Below are positions 53,062 to 60,755 of a stretch of 64,000 bases of DNA, piece by piece. The DNA is from Micromonospora cathayae (GTDB taxonomy: Bacteria; Actinomycetota; Actinomycetes; Mycobacteriales; Micromonosporaceae). Positions within the stretch are counted from its first letter, which is position 1. Each line of letters starts with the position of its first letter. Position numbers and translations under genes: made by a program. Location of the stretch: contig NZ_CP118615.1 in assembly GCF_028993575.1 (NCBI RefSeq), positions 310,001-374,000 on the forward strand, given 5' to 3'. Under the pieces are notes generated by a model that did not search any database, was not told where the DNA came from, and was given only the letters and a program-made list of their open reading frames with translations.

Positions 53062-53541
53062 GTGAGGACTCTCAGCAGGATAGCCGCCGCACTCGCCCTG
53101 ACGGGAGCACTGCTGTTCGCGGGCGCTCCCGTGGCGGCCCAGGCCACCGACGAAGGCGTCAGCCGGGTCACCTCGGCGCAGGGGCCGACCGCTCCCGGGA
53201 CGGCCGTCCGCGTGCCGGAGGGCGACGTCAGCGCCGCCGGCTGGTACGACTGCCCGAGCGGCAGCCTGTGCGTCTGGAGCGGCCCGGAGGCGACCGGCTC
53301 GCGCTGCACCTGGTCCGGCGCCGACGCGGACTGGTACAGCGGGAGCATCCAGTGCTCATGGGCGGACAACCAGCCTGTGCGGTCGCTGTTCAACCGTGGG
53401 ACGAGCAGCAGCTACTGGGGTGTCGTGGTCTACGCGGGCGCGAACTACGGCGGCGTGTACGGCTGTCTCCAGCAGGGGTACGCGATGTACGACATCTCGT
53501 ACTCCTTCCGGTCCCACCGCTGGCGGACGTCCTGCGGCTAG
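53062..53541 (+). CDS. secreted peptidase-inhibitor family I36-like protein
   Basis: A 159-aa exported protein with a Sec signal (VRTLSRIAAALALTGALLFA, cleavage near AQA). The mature part has six cysteines (YDCPSGSLCVW, SRCTW, IQCSW, YGCLQQ, TSCG) and the Trp/Tyr/Gly pattern of I36-type beta-gamma-crystallin-like inhibitors. GTG53062 is preceded by AGGAGGAA. Target protease unknown. Confidence 0.75.
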   Translation: MRTLSRIAAALALTGALLFAGAPVAAQATDEGVSRVTSAQGPTAPGTAVRVPEGDVSAAGWYDCPSGSLCVWSGPEATGSRCTWSGADADWYSGSIQCSWADNQPVRSLFNRGTSSSYWGVVVYAGANYGGVYGCLQQGYAMYDISYSFRSHRWRTSCG

Positions 53542-53646
53542 TGTTCCGCGCCACCACCGGTTGAGCGGTCACGCGGCACGGACCGCCGGGGTACGGGGAG
53601 CAGGACGGCACGCCGGTGGCGGCCCTGCTCCCCGCTTCCGTCGGCG

Positions 53647-53753
53647 GAACGAGCGCCCGGTCGCGGGACGCGCTTCCGACCCGACGGGCGGGACGAGCGC
53701 CCGGTCGCGGGCCGTGCCGCCGAGTCGGCCGGGACGAACGTCCGACTCGGCGG
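53647..53753 (+). repeat. direct and inverted repeats upstream of the PH-domain gene
   Basis: ACGAGCGCCCGGTCGCGGG occurs at 53649-53667 and again at 53693-53711. A 12-bp inverted repeat follows (CCGCCGAGTCGG at 53717-53728, CCGACTCGGCGG at 53742-53753, 13-nt loop), ending 17 nt before the -10. It could be an operator. Confidence 0.6.
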
Positions 53754-53770
53754 AGGTGGCACACCCCGCC

Positions 53771-53776
53771 TAGCGT
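53771..53776 (+). promoter_or_regulatory. -10 element of a leaderless promoter for the PH-domain gene
   Basis: TAGCGT, 7 nt, ATG53784. No ribosome-binding site. Confidence 0.45.
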
Positions 53777-53783
53777 GGAATTC

Positions 53784-54146
53784 ATGGCGAACGCGACGTA
53801 CGACCGGAAAGAGCAGTACAACCAGATCCAGAGTGGTCTGCTCCAGGGCGAGCAGATCATCGCCGTCTACGACGCCATCGGTACCGGCACCGGGTTCATC
53901 GGCCTGACCGACCGGCGCGTGATCATCCAGGACCGTTCCTTCGTGGGCAAGCGGTTCGCGATCACCAGCATCCCGTACTCGAAGATCACCAGCGTGAGTG
54001 TGGTCAGCAACAAGTCGTGGGGTGGGCAGTTCTTCTCCACCGGGGCGATCGCGATCCACGTCGGCACGCACACCTACGAGGTCGAGTTCCGGGGGTCGGA
54101 CAAGACCCACCACGTGCACAACGTGATCCTGCACTACATCAGCTGA
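53784..54146 (+). CDS. bacterial PH-like domain protein
   Basis: A 120-aa protein made of one PH-like barrel: LLQGEQIIAVYDAIG, FIGLTDRRVIIQD (the hallmark strand pair), SIPYSKITSVSV, AIAIHVGTHTYEVEF and a C-terminal helix. It is soluble, with no membrane span. Bacterial PH domains of this kind (DUF1696 type) are found in many phyla; function unknown. Codon use is slightly less GC-biased than its neighbours. Confidence 0.8.
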   Translation: MANATYDRKEQYNQIQSGLLQGEQIIAVYDAIGTGTGFIGLTDRRVIIQDRSFVGKRFAITSIPYSKITSVSVVSNKSWGGQFFSTGAIAIHVGTHTYEVEFRGSDKTHHVHNVILHYIS

Positions 54147-54216
54147 GACAAATGGGTTGCCGGGTGCCCGCCGGGGCCGGTTGGCTGAGGGGGACGCCGA
54201 ACGAAGGGAGCCGATC

Positions 54217-54324
54217 ATGAGTCACGCGCCGAGGTCCGTCCCGGTAGGAACCAGCCAACCCACGGAATCGAGGCTTCGTGAGTACGTGCACTCCCGCAGT
54301 TCCGGCGCTGCCCCGCGCCACTGA
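54217..54324 (+). CDS. possible 35-aa small protein
   Basis: ATG54217 follows GGGAG by 7 nt and opens 35 codons (MSHAPRSVPVGTSQPTESRL at the start) ending 24 nt before the methyltransferase gene. The product is hydrophilic and basic. It could be a leader peptide or a real small protein; only the ribosome-binding site and spacing support it. Confidence 0.35.
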   Translation: MSHAPRSVPVGTSQPTESRLREYVHSRSSGAAPRH

Positions 54325-54348
54325 CCGCACCACCCCGGGAGGTCGCTG

Positions 54349-55101
54349 ATGTCGATCTTCGACGATCCCGGGCTGTTCGGCCGACTCTGGGCCGACGCCT
54401 ACGACGGCCCCGGCGGCAACCCGGACCCGGCCCCGGCCGTCGACTTCCTCGCCGACCTGGCTGAACTGGCCGACCTGGCCGACGGCGGCCCGGTCCTGGA
54501 ACTCGCCATCGGCACCGGTCGGGTCGCCCTGCCGCTCGCCGACCGGGGCATCCCGGTCGAGGGCGTCGAGGCGTCCCCGGAAATGGTGGCGAAGATGCGC
54601 GCCAAGCCCGGCGGCGACCGCGTCCCGGTCACCATCGGCGACATGGCGGACGTGCCGGTGGCCGGCCCGTACCGGCTGGCGTACCTGGTGTTCAACACGC
54701 TGTTCAACCTGGTCCGCGCCGAGCGGCAGGCGGACTGCTTCCGCAACGTCGCCCGGGTCCTCGCGCCCGGCGGCGCGTTCGTCGTGGAGGCGTTCGTGCC
54801 GGACCCGGCCGACTTCCACCGGGACGAACAGGTCCGGATGCGGGAGGTGACCGAGGACTCGGCCACCATCCGGCTGCACCAGTACGACCGGGCGGCACAG
54901 ACGTTCGTCCGGCAGACCATCCGGTTCGACGCCGACGGCGTCCACCTGCATCCGTTCGCGATGCGGTACCTCTGGCCGCAGCAGATCGACGAACTCGCGG
55001 AGCAGGCCGGCCTCCGGCTCGCCGAGCGGTACGTCGACTGGGGCCGGACGCCGTTCGACACCGACAGTCGGACGCACGTCTCCGTCTACCGCAAGCCGTA
55101 G
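54349..55101 (+). CDS. class I SAM-dependent methyltransferase
   Basis: A 250-aa protein. Motif I is VLELAIGTGRVALPLADRG (about 50-68), followed by VEGVEASPEMVAKM, DMADVPVAGPYRLAYLVFNTLFNL, and RNVARVLAPGGAFVVEAF. This is a small-molecule methyltransferase layout. GGGAGGT lies 7 nt before the ATG. No clue to the substrate; the neighbours are unrelated. Confidence 0.85.
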   Translation: MSIFDDPGLFGRLWADAYDGPGGNPDPAPAVDFLADLAELADLADGGPVLELAIGTGRVALPLADRGIPVEGVEASPEMVAKMRAKPGGDRVPVTIGDMADVPVAGPYRLAYLVFNTLFNLVRAERQADCFRNVARVLAPGGAFVVEAFVPDPADFHRDEQVRMREVTEDSATIRLHQYDRAAQTFVRQTIRFDADGVHLHPFAMRYLWPQQIDELAEQAGLRLAERYVDWGRTPFDTDSRTHVSVYRKP

Positions 55102-55125
55102 GCAGGAGCGGCCCGACCGGCGGCC

Positions 55126-55172
55126 GGGAACGCGCTCACGACAGCACGCCCGGCCGCCGGGAACGCGCTCAC
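55126..55172. repeat. short direct repeat after the methyltransferase gene
   Basis: GGGAACGCGCTCAC occurs at 55126-55139 and 55159-55172, within similar CCGGCGGCC-rich flanks (offset 33 nt). It may help end both convergent transcripts. Confidence 0.5.
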
Positions 55173-55255
55173 AGCGGCACGACCGGCGGCCGGGGGGTGG
55201 CGTGAATGCCCCGCCCCGGCCGCCGGGGCGGGGCGAGCCACGTCGGCCCGCGCCC

Positions 55256-55693
55256 CTACGAGGTGGGGTTCCGCTGCTCACCCGCCGTCGCGGTGGCCGG
55301 GCGGGCACCGACATCAGCACCGGCACCGGCACCAGCACCGACATCAGCACCGGTGGCGATCAGGGCGTCGAGGATGCCCCGGGCCGCAGTGAGCCGCTCG
55401 ATCTGCGCGCTGATCCGCGCCCGCTCCTCGGCGAGTCCGTCGAGGAGTTCCGGGCAGGTGGGGGCGAGCACCGTCCGGTCGTCCGGGACGCAGGGCAGGA
55501 TCTCGGCGATCGCCGTCGTACCGAGCCCGGCCGAGAGCAGCAGCCGGATGTGCCGCACGGTGAGCAACGCGCTGGCGTCGTACTCGCGGTAGCCGCTCGC
55601 CCGACGTCGGGGCCGCAGCAGGCCCTGGCTCTCGTAGTAGCGCAGCGCCCGCGGGCTCACTCCGGTCCGCTGCGCCAACTCCCCGATCCGCAT
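55256..55693 (-). CDS. MerR-family transcriptional regulator
   Basis: A 145-aa regulator. The DNA-binding part is MRIGELAQRTGVSPRALRYYESQGLL, read as helix-turn-helix plus first wing residues, then RRRASGYREYD. A dimerisation helix follows (about 78-118). Two Cys (LPCVPDD, APTCPELL) may act in redox or metal sensing. The C-terminal GADVGAGAGAGADVG tail comes from a short nucleotide repeat. ATG55693 has no ribosome-binding site. It is divergent from an imine-reductase-like gene and probably controls it. Confidence 0.88.
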   Translation of the reverse strand: MRIGELAQRTGVSPRALRYYESQGLLRPRRRASGYREYDASALLTVRHIRLLLSAGLGTTAIAEILPCVPDDRTVLAPTCPELLDGLAEERARISAQIERLTAARGILDALIATGADVGAGAGAGADVGARPATATAGEQRNPTS

Positions 55694-55712
55694 CGGTACA
55701 GCAGACCGCAGA

Positions 55713-55736
55713 CTTGACTTTGACGTCAACGTCAAG
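55713..55736. promoter_or_regulatory. MerR operator in a divergent promoter
   Basis: CTTGAC (55713-55718) and GTCAAG (55731-55736) flank the perfect palindrome TTGACGTCAA (55720-55729). TTGACT (55714-55719) and TACCGT (55740-55745) give a -35/-10 pair with a 20-bp spacer occupied by the palindrome. An over-long spacer is the hallmark of MerR-activated promoters. Confidence 0.75.
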
Positions 55737-55739
55737 GTC

Positions 55740-55745
55740 TACCGT
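55740..55745 (+). promoter_or_regulatory. -10 element of the imine-reductase-like gene
   Basis: TACCGT, 7 nt, ATG55753: a leaderless arrangement under the MerR operator. Confidence 0.55.
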
Positions 55746-55752
55746 CGCCGGC

Positions 55753-56646
55753 ATGAGCGAACACGAACCCGATCCACGTACCCCGGTGGCGGTGCTCGGC
55801 CTCGGTCCGATGGGACAGGCGCTGGCCGGTGCCCTTCTCGCGGCAGGCGTCCCCACCATCGTCTGGAACCGTTCCCCGGCCCGCGCCGAGCCACTCGTCG
55901 CGCGGGGCGCCACCGCCGCGCCGACCGTCCCGGCGGCGGTACGGCAGGCCCGGCTGCTGATCGTCTGCCTGCTCGACCCGGAGGCGGTGCGGTCCGTCCT
56001 GGCCCGGCACGACAACTGGACCGGCCGTACGCTGGTCGACCTCACCAGCGGGCGCCCGGACACGGCACGGCACCTGGCCCGGTGGGCGGACGACCAGGGG
56101 GTGGACCTGCTGGCCGGGGCGATCCTCACCCCGACCCCGACGATCGGCACCCCGGCGGCCACGATCCTCTGTTCGGGTTCCCGCTCGGCCTTCGACACCA
56201 GCCTGCCGGCCCTGACCGCGCTCGGCGGCCAGCCCACCTACCTCGGCACCGACCCGGGCAGCGCGGCGGCGTACGACGTGGCGCTGCTCGACCTGTTCGC
56301 CACGACGGTCAGCGGCCTGACCCACGCCCTCGCGCTGGCCTCGGCCGAGGGCCTCGCCCCGGCCGCGTTCGCCAGGTACGCCAGCGGGATGGGCGGCATG
56401 CTCGGGGAGATGGCCGGCCGGTTCGCCGAGCAACTCGACGCGGGCCACTTCCCCGGCGACCGGTCCACCATCGCCTCGGCCAGCTCGGGCATCAACCATG
56501 TGATCGAGGTCGCCGAGACGCACGGCCTCGACACCGGCGTACTGCGGGCCGCCCGCCGGGTCATCGACCGCGCCGTCACCGCCGGCCACGGCCAGGACGG
56601 CCTGGCCCGACTGGCCCGGTGCCTGACGCCGACCACCGGGCACTGA
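55753..56646 (+). CDS. NAD(P)-dependent oxidoreductase, imine reductase-like
   Basis: A 297-aa protein of the 6-phosphogluconate/beta-hydroxyacid dehydrogenase superfamily. The Rossmann loop GLGPMGQAL is at about 16-24 and the WNRS cofactor-selecting turn follows. LTSGRPDTARHLARWA replaces the usual substrate loop, and YDVALLDLFATT lies where imine reductases place the catalytic Asp or Tyr. It is expected to reduce a C=N bond with NADPH; the natural substrate is unknown. Controlled by the divergent MerR gene. Confidence 0.82.
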   Translation: MSEHEPDPRTPVAVLGLGPMGQALAGALLAAGVPTIVWNRSPARAEPLVARGATAAPTVPAAVRQARLLIVCLLDPEAVRSVLARHDNWTGRTLVDLTSGRPDTARHLARWADDQGVDLLAGAILTPTPTIGTPAATILCSGSRSAFDTSLPALTALGGQPTYLGTDPGSAAAYDVALLDLFATTVSGLTHALALASAEGLAPAAFARYASGMGGMLGEMAGRFAEQLDAGHFPGDRSTIASASSGINHVIEVAETHGLDTGVLRAARRVIDRAVTAGHGQDGLARLARCLTPTTGH

Positions 56647-56650
56647 ACCT

Positions 56651-56693
56651 CGCGGGACGCGGCCCGTCCCCCATGGCGGTGCCGCGTCCCGCG
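56651..56693 (+). terminator. terminator of the imine-reductase-like gene
   Basis: A 13-bp perfect stem (CGCGGGACGCGGC at 56651-56663, GCCGCGTCCCGCG at 56681-56693) with a 17-nt loop, starting 5 nt after the stop. Confidence 0.7.
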
Positions 56694-56808
56694 CCGACCG
56701 GCGGCGCTGCTCACCTCCGGGTCGACGCCGCCGCCGCGGCGGTCCGGGTCCCGGGCCGCCGCGCACCGCCGGCAGGTCGCGCCAAGATCGGACCGTGGCC
56801 GGGGCTGG

Positions 56809-56814
56809 GATACT
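56809..56814 (+). promoter_or_regulatory. -10 element of a leaderless promoter for the SanA-like gene
   Basis: GATACT, 7 nt, ATG56822. It deviates from TAnnnT at the first position but keeps the spacing. Confidence 0.35.
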
Positions 56815-56821
56815 GGGCACC

Positions 56822-57541
56822 ATGCGGCAGGGGCTGGGCTGGGTGCGCAGGGTGTGGCAGGTGACGTTCGGGGCGGTCCCACGCTGGCTACGCTGGGCCG
56901 TCCTGGCCGGTGCCGTCGGGGCGGTGCTGCTGACCGCCGGTACGGTCGCCAGCGTGGCCTGGGTACGCAGCGGTGCCGAGGGACGCGTCTTCACCGCCGA
57001 GGACGTACCGCAGGCCCCGGTGGCGCTGGTGCTGGGCACCAAGGTGTACCCGGACGGCACCCCGTCGCCGTTCCTCACCGGCCGGCTGGAGATCGCCCGT
57101 ACCCTGCTCGCCACCGGCAAGGTCTCCGCGATCCTGGTCTCCGGCGACAACATGAACCACGACTACAACGAGCCGGCCGCGATGCGCCGCTGGCTGGTCG
57201 ACCGGGGCGTACCCGCCGACAAGGTGGTGCTCGACCATGCCGGCTTCGACACGTACGACTCGTGTGCCCGCGCGAAGCGGGTCTTCGGGGTGGACCGGGC
57301 CACCGTGGTCACCCAGACGTTCCACCTGCCCCGCGCGGTGACCGTGTGCCGGCAACTCGGCGTCGACGCGTACGGGGTCGGCGACGAGACCGCGAAGGCG
57401 TACGACCGGACCTGGCGGATCAGCTCCAGCCGGGAGAAACTGGCCGCCGTGAAGGCCGCCGTGGACGTGCTCTCCGGCCGCGACCCGGTACACCTCGGCC
57501 GCCCCGAGACCGGCGTCGAGGATGCGCTACGCCGCCCCTGA
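56822..57541 (+). CDS. SanA/YdcF-like (DUF218) membrane protein
   Basis: A 239-aa protein with one N-terminal membrane helix (about residues 22-45). The DUF218 core follows: ALVLGTKVYPDGTPSPFLTGRLE, ILVSGDNMNHDYNEPAAMRRWLV, TYDSCARAKRVFGV and VVTQTFHLPRAV. SanA proteins affect envelope permeability and vancomycin tolerance in enterobacteria; the enzymatic activity is unproven. ATG56822 is favoured; GTG56795 is nine codons upstream. The 3' end overlaps the convergent epimerase-like gene by 15 nt. Confidence 0.85.
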   Translation: MRQGLGWVRRVWQVTFGAVPRWLRWAVLAGAVGAVLLTAGTVASVAWVRSGAEGRVFTAEDVPQAPVALVLGTKVYPDGTPSPFLTGRLEIARTLLATGKVSAILVSGDNMNHDYNEPAAMRRWLVDRGVPADKVVLDHAGFDTYDSCARAKRVFGVDRATVVTQTFHLPRAVTVCRQLGVDAYGVGDETAKAYDRTWRISSSREKLAAVKAAVDVLSGRDPVHLGRPETGVEDALRRP

Positions 57542-59071
57542 GCCGGGCCGTTGTCGGACCGTCGTTGCAGCGGCCGACCCGGTCACCCCGGTCGCTTCCG
57601 GGGTCGGTCCGGGCGTGCCGGCGACCGCCACGCCCGGCGTATGCGGCAGCCAGTACCCGGCGAACGCCCCGGCGGTCGGCAGGTAGCAGAGCCGGCCGTC
57701 GATCCAGGCGCTGGCACCCACCGGGGCCGTCGACGGCCGGGAGAAAATCACCGTCCGCTCCCCGACCACCTGGCCCGAACCGTCGTACCGGTACCCGGTG
57801 TAGCTGCCGGCCTGCACGGTGAGCAGCCGGGACGGCGTGTAGTCGTGGCGTGCCGTCACACCGAGCAGTTCCCGCTCGCCGTACGCCTCCGCCACCAGGT
57901 AGCCGGCGAACACGCCGTTGGTCATCCGGTAGTGGATTCCCCGCCCGTACACCCGGATGCGCTGGTCGGCGGCGGCGGACGAGATCCGGGACAGGACCAC
58001 GCTCCGCTGCTCGACGACCCGGCCGGCCGGGTCGAAGCGGTAACCGACGTGGGTACCGGGAGCGAACCGGACCGTGCCGGCCACCGCGGGCGGCGGATAG
58101 TCGTCCCGGAGCAGGTCGGCGTACCGGGCGAAGACGGGTGCGCCGGTCGACGAGTACAGCTTCAGCAGCAGCGTGACGTGCAGCGGGTGGTAGTTGGCAT
58201 AGCTGTACGGGCACCCGATCGAGTACCTGCTGAGCCACTGCGGTAGCCGCTGGTCGGTCGGTACGTACCGGCGCATCGTGGTGGCCGCCCCGTCGAACAG
58301 TGCCACGGCGGCTGGGGCCCGGGTGATCCGCCAGTAGTCGTAGACGCCGAACAGGGCGAGGATCTGGCCGTTGAACACCCGTTCGCCCTGGACGGTGCCG
58401 CTGGTCGGGTACTCCTCCAACCAGAGCTGGCCGGACGGGTCGACCCAGCTCACCCAGGGCACACCGAGCTGGGGAGCCAGGTCGAGACTGGCGAACGTCC
58501 GGTCGGCGGCGAGCCGCCATTCCGGGTCGCCGGTCAGCTCGTAGAGCCAGACGAAGAGACTCAGCAGCTGCCCCTGGGCCATCGCGCTGTACCAGGGGGC
58601 CTGGATCGTTCCCCCGTCGCACCGGGAGAACTCGAAGGGGTACGGGTACCACCAGGCGTCCCGGGAGACCACCCGGCGGTCCAGGTTGCGCCGGGCCTGC
58701 GCGATGGCCCGGTCCAGGAAGAACCGGTCCCCGGTGTTCCGGTAGCTGACCAGGTTGTCGAATCCGTAGCCCGCCTGCGCCACCGGGTGGTCGTAGAGCT
58801 GGCCCTGCCACAGGAACAGCCGCACCCCGTCCTCGTCGTGCGGCCCGCTGTCGTACCGGGGGGCGGGTGCCTCGTCCCGGTACGGCAGGTCGGCCTCCGC
58901 CACGCCGAGCGGCCGGTAGCCGTCCCGGGCGTACCCGTCGATCGTCGTCACCGCCGCCGTCGTCGCAGCGGCCGGCACCGCTGCGGTGGCCGGAGCGAGC
59001 AGCCCGGCAACCGCCACGATCGCCACGACCAGCACACCCGCACCCATGGCGCCCCCAGCCAGCATCCTCAT
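57527..59071 (-). CDS. secreted D-glucuronyl C5-epimerase-like protein with two C-terminal repeats
   Basis: A 514-aa protein with a signal peptide (LAGGAMGAGVLVVAIVAVAG, cleavage near ATA). Residues 85-320 resemble the C-terminal catalytic domain of glucuronyl C5-epimerases: WYSAMAQGQLLSLFVWLYELTG, NGQILALFGVYDYWR and YANYHPLHVTLL. Two related segments of about 60 residues follow (TVRFAPGTHVGYRFDPAG..., SYTGYRYDGSGQVV...FAGYWLP), probably surface-binding modules. It may act on an exported uronic-acid polysaccharide. ATG59071 has GAGGCAGGTG-type sequence upstream. Confidence 0.75.
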   Translation of the reverse strand: MRMLAGGAMGAGVLVVAIVAVAGLLAPATAAVPAAATTAAVTTIDGYARDGYRPLGVAEADLPYRDEAPAPRYDSGPHDEDGVRLFLWQGQLYDHPVAQAGYGFDNLVSYRNTGDRFFLDRAIAQARRNLDRRVVSRDAWWYPYPFEFSRCDGGTIQAPWYSAMAQGQLLSLFVWLYELTGDPEWRLAADRTFASLDLAPQLGVPWVSWVDPSGQLWLEEYPTSGTVQGERVFNGQILALFGVYDYWRITRAPAAVALFDGAATTMRRYVPTDQRLPQWLSRYSIGCPYSYANYHPLHVTLLLKLYSSTGAPVFARYADLLRDDYPPPAVAGTVRFAPGTHVGYRFDPAGRVVEQRSVVLSRISSAAADQRIRVYGRGIHYRMTNGVFAGYLVAEAYGERELLGVTARHDYTPSRLLTVQAGSYTGYRYDGSGQVVGERTVIFSRPSTAPVGASAWIDGRLCYLPTAGAFAGYWLPHTPGVAVAGTPGPTPEATGVTGSAAATTVRQRPGSGAA

Positions 59072-59180
59072 TCACCTGCCTCAACGAGGAACCCGGGCGA
59101 CCGGGGCCCGGCCTGTCGGAATCCTGACCGCCGATCCGCAGGTCACCCGCCCCGATCACGGTCACCTGCTCCGATCGCGG

Positions 59181-59846
59181 TCACCCGTCCCGGCCACGGT
59201 CAGCGGTCCCCGGACAGGTGCGGGCCGAGGGCGGCCAGCGCGGCGGCAGCGGACACAGTCCCGGCAGGGCAGCCCGGCACAGGTCGGGCAGTCGACCACG
59301 GTGGACCAGCCGTCCGGCGGCCCGCTCACCGCAGCAGCCGCCGCGTACACGGTCCGTCGTGGCCGGCCCGCAGCAGGCAGCGCCGCCGCCGGCCATCCTG
59401 GCGTCACAGAACACCCGGTGCCGTACGCCCTGCTCGTCCTCGTACGACACGGTGGTCTCCCCCGGGTCGAGCTGGGACAGCACGGTCGCCCAGCGGGCCA
59501 CCACCCGGGCCAACCGGACCGCGCCGGCCAGGTCCGGGGCCACCACCGGCAGGTGGATCACGAACCGCCCGGCCATCAGCGGTACGCCCGCTCGTTGACG
59601 CACGGACGGTACGCCTGGTCGTTCGGGCGGTACGCCGGTTCGTTGCTGTGCGGGCGGTACGCCTTCTCGTTGATGCGCGGGCGGCAGCAGGCCGACGCTG
59701 CGGAACCGTCGCCGCCGCACCTGCCAGGGCCGCAACGGCACGTACGTCACCGACCGGTACCTGCTGCCGGGTGCACCCTGGCCGGCTGTCGGCTGGTCGG
59801 GCCGGTTCAGCCCTGTGAGCCTGATCAGCCGGGAGAGGAACCGCAT
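59181..59846 (-). CDS. repeat-linked two-part protein, unknown function
   Basis: A 221-aa protein. The N-terminal part (MRFLSRLIRLTGLNRP ... RYRSVTYVPLRPWQVRRRR) is very basic. A linker of four GVPP-type repeats follows. The second part begins MAGRFVIHLPVVAPDLAGAV (internal ATG59576) and ends in a Cys-rich region (CDARM, AACCG, GGCCG, LPDLCRAALPGLC) that could bind zinc. AGGAAGG is upstream of ATG59846. The two parts may once have been separate genes. I do not recognise a family. It is divergent from the GntR gene. Confidence 0.5.
   Translation of the reverse strand: MRFLSRLIRLTGLNRPDQPTAGQGAPGSRYRSVTYVPLRPWQVRRRRFRSVGLLPPAHQREGVPPAQQRTGVPPERPGVPSVRQRAGVPLMAGRFVIHLPVVAPDLAGAVRLARVVARWATVLSQLDPGETTVSYEDEQGVRHRVFCDARMAGGGAACCGPATTDRVRGGCCGERAAGRLVHRGRLPDLCRAALPGLCPLPPRWPPSARTCPGTADRGRDG
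59580..59675 (-). repeat. in-frame tandem repeat inside the 221-aa gene
   Basis: CGGTACGCC begins units at 59580, 59607, 59628 and 59655 (spacing 27, 21, 27 nt, all multiples of three). Each unit also has a TCGTT core. They encode the GVPP repeats. Confidence 0.75.
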
Positions 59847-60149
59847 ACCTGCCGCCTTCCTGGGAGGGGAACTGGAAGGGGTGGTCCACCCGCCCGCCGC
59901 GCACGGGTGGACCACCCCGGCCCCACCACCGCAGCTCCAATCAGCGGTACGACAGCAGGGCTGGCCTCCGACTCGTACGGGCAAAGCCGTCGACTGCCGT
60001 CGTCTCGGGGTTCCCGCCCGAGCACAAGTCGTGACTGCGAGACTAAAAACATGGGGACAGGGGCGCAACACTCGGGCGACAGGGGCACGTTTGACAGGGG
60101 GACATGGGCGGGTTTAGTTGTCCCCATAGGGCCATAAGTCTTCAGGGGC
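59847..60149. other. divergent regulatory region of the GntR gene
   Basis: About 300 bases, markedly less GC-rich at 60030-60150. Three GACAGGGG-type repeats lie between 60055 and 60105. ATGGGGACA (60051-60059) and TGTCCCCAT (60119-60127) form a widely spaced inverted repeat around the promoter, possibly two half-sites for GntR. No gene is evident. Confidence 0.5.
60091..60119 (+). promoter_or_regulatory. sigma70-type promoter of the GntR gene
   Basis: A consensus -35 TTGACA (60091-60096) and a -10 TTAGTT (60114-60119) with a 17-bp spacer. It is the only consensus -35 seen in the window. The transcription start would be near 60126, inside the right half of the inverted repeat. Confidence 0.6.
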
Positions 60150-60566
60150 ATGAGGATCGATCCCCGCTCGCACACGCCGGTCTACATCCAGCTCGCTGAC
60201 CTGCTGCGCGAGCAGATCGAATCCGGCAAGGTGCCGCCCGGCTCGGTCCTGGCAAGCGAGACCAGGCTCAGCCAGGAGCACGGCATCGGCCGGGAAAGCG
60301 TCCGGATGGCCGTGGCGATCCTGCGCTCCGAGGGACTAGTGAGCACGAGCCGAGGGCGTGGCACGTGGGTGCGGGAGGTCCCGCAGCGCGACGAGGTGGA
60401 ACTCACGCCGGGCGGGTCGGCGATCGCCCGAATGCCGTCGAGCCATGAGCGGCGCGAGATGGACCTCGACGAGGGCGTGCCGGTCCTGGAGATCCGCGAC
60501 GCCGCCGGCGACGTGCAGGTGCTACCCGCCGACAAGGCGCAGATCATCCGTCCCACGTCCGATTGA
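60150..60566 (+). CDS. GntR-family transcriptional regulator (short form)
   Basis: A 138-aa protein. Residues 1-75 are a complete GntR winged helix: IDPRSHTPVYIQLADLLREQI, SGKVPPGSVLASETRLSQEHGIGRESVRMAVAIL, and SRGRGTWVRE. The C-terminal 60 residues are too short for a FadR or UTRA ligand domain, but LEIRDAAGDVQVLPADKAQI is a small conserved tail. AGGGG precedes ATG60150. It probably controls its own gene and the divergent one. Confidence 0.85.
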   Translation: MRIDPRSHTPVYIQLADLLREQIESGKVPPGSVLASETRLSQEHGIGRESVRMAVAILRSEGLVSTSRGRGTWVREVPQRDEVELTPGGSAIARMPSSHERREMDLDEGVPVLEIRDAAGDVQVLPADKAQIIRPTSD

Positions 60567-60682
60567 CGACGTCCTCGCCCGATTACGCTGCGTGCCCGAT
60601 CCGGTAGCGTCAGCGGATGCCGATGACGGCCGATCGTCTCGATCTCGACGGGATCGGCCCAGTCGCTTCGGCGAGAAGGGCT

Positions 60683-60700
60683 ACCTACCGATCGGTAGGT
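60683..60700. promoter_or_regulatory. perfect 18-bp palindrome, TetR-operator type
   Basis: ACCTACCGATCGGTAGGT is a perfect palindrome. TACCGATCGGTA cores are typical of TetR-family operators. No TetR gene is in the window, and the nearby ORFs are broken, so it looks orphaned. Confidence 0.6.
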
Positions 60701-60755
60701 TTAGTGAGCGCAGGCGATATCGTCGCTCGGTTGACTCGGCCTCTCACAGACCGAG

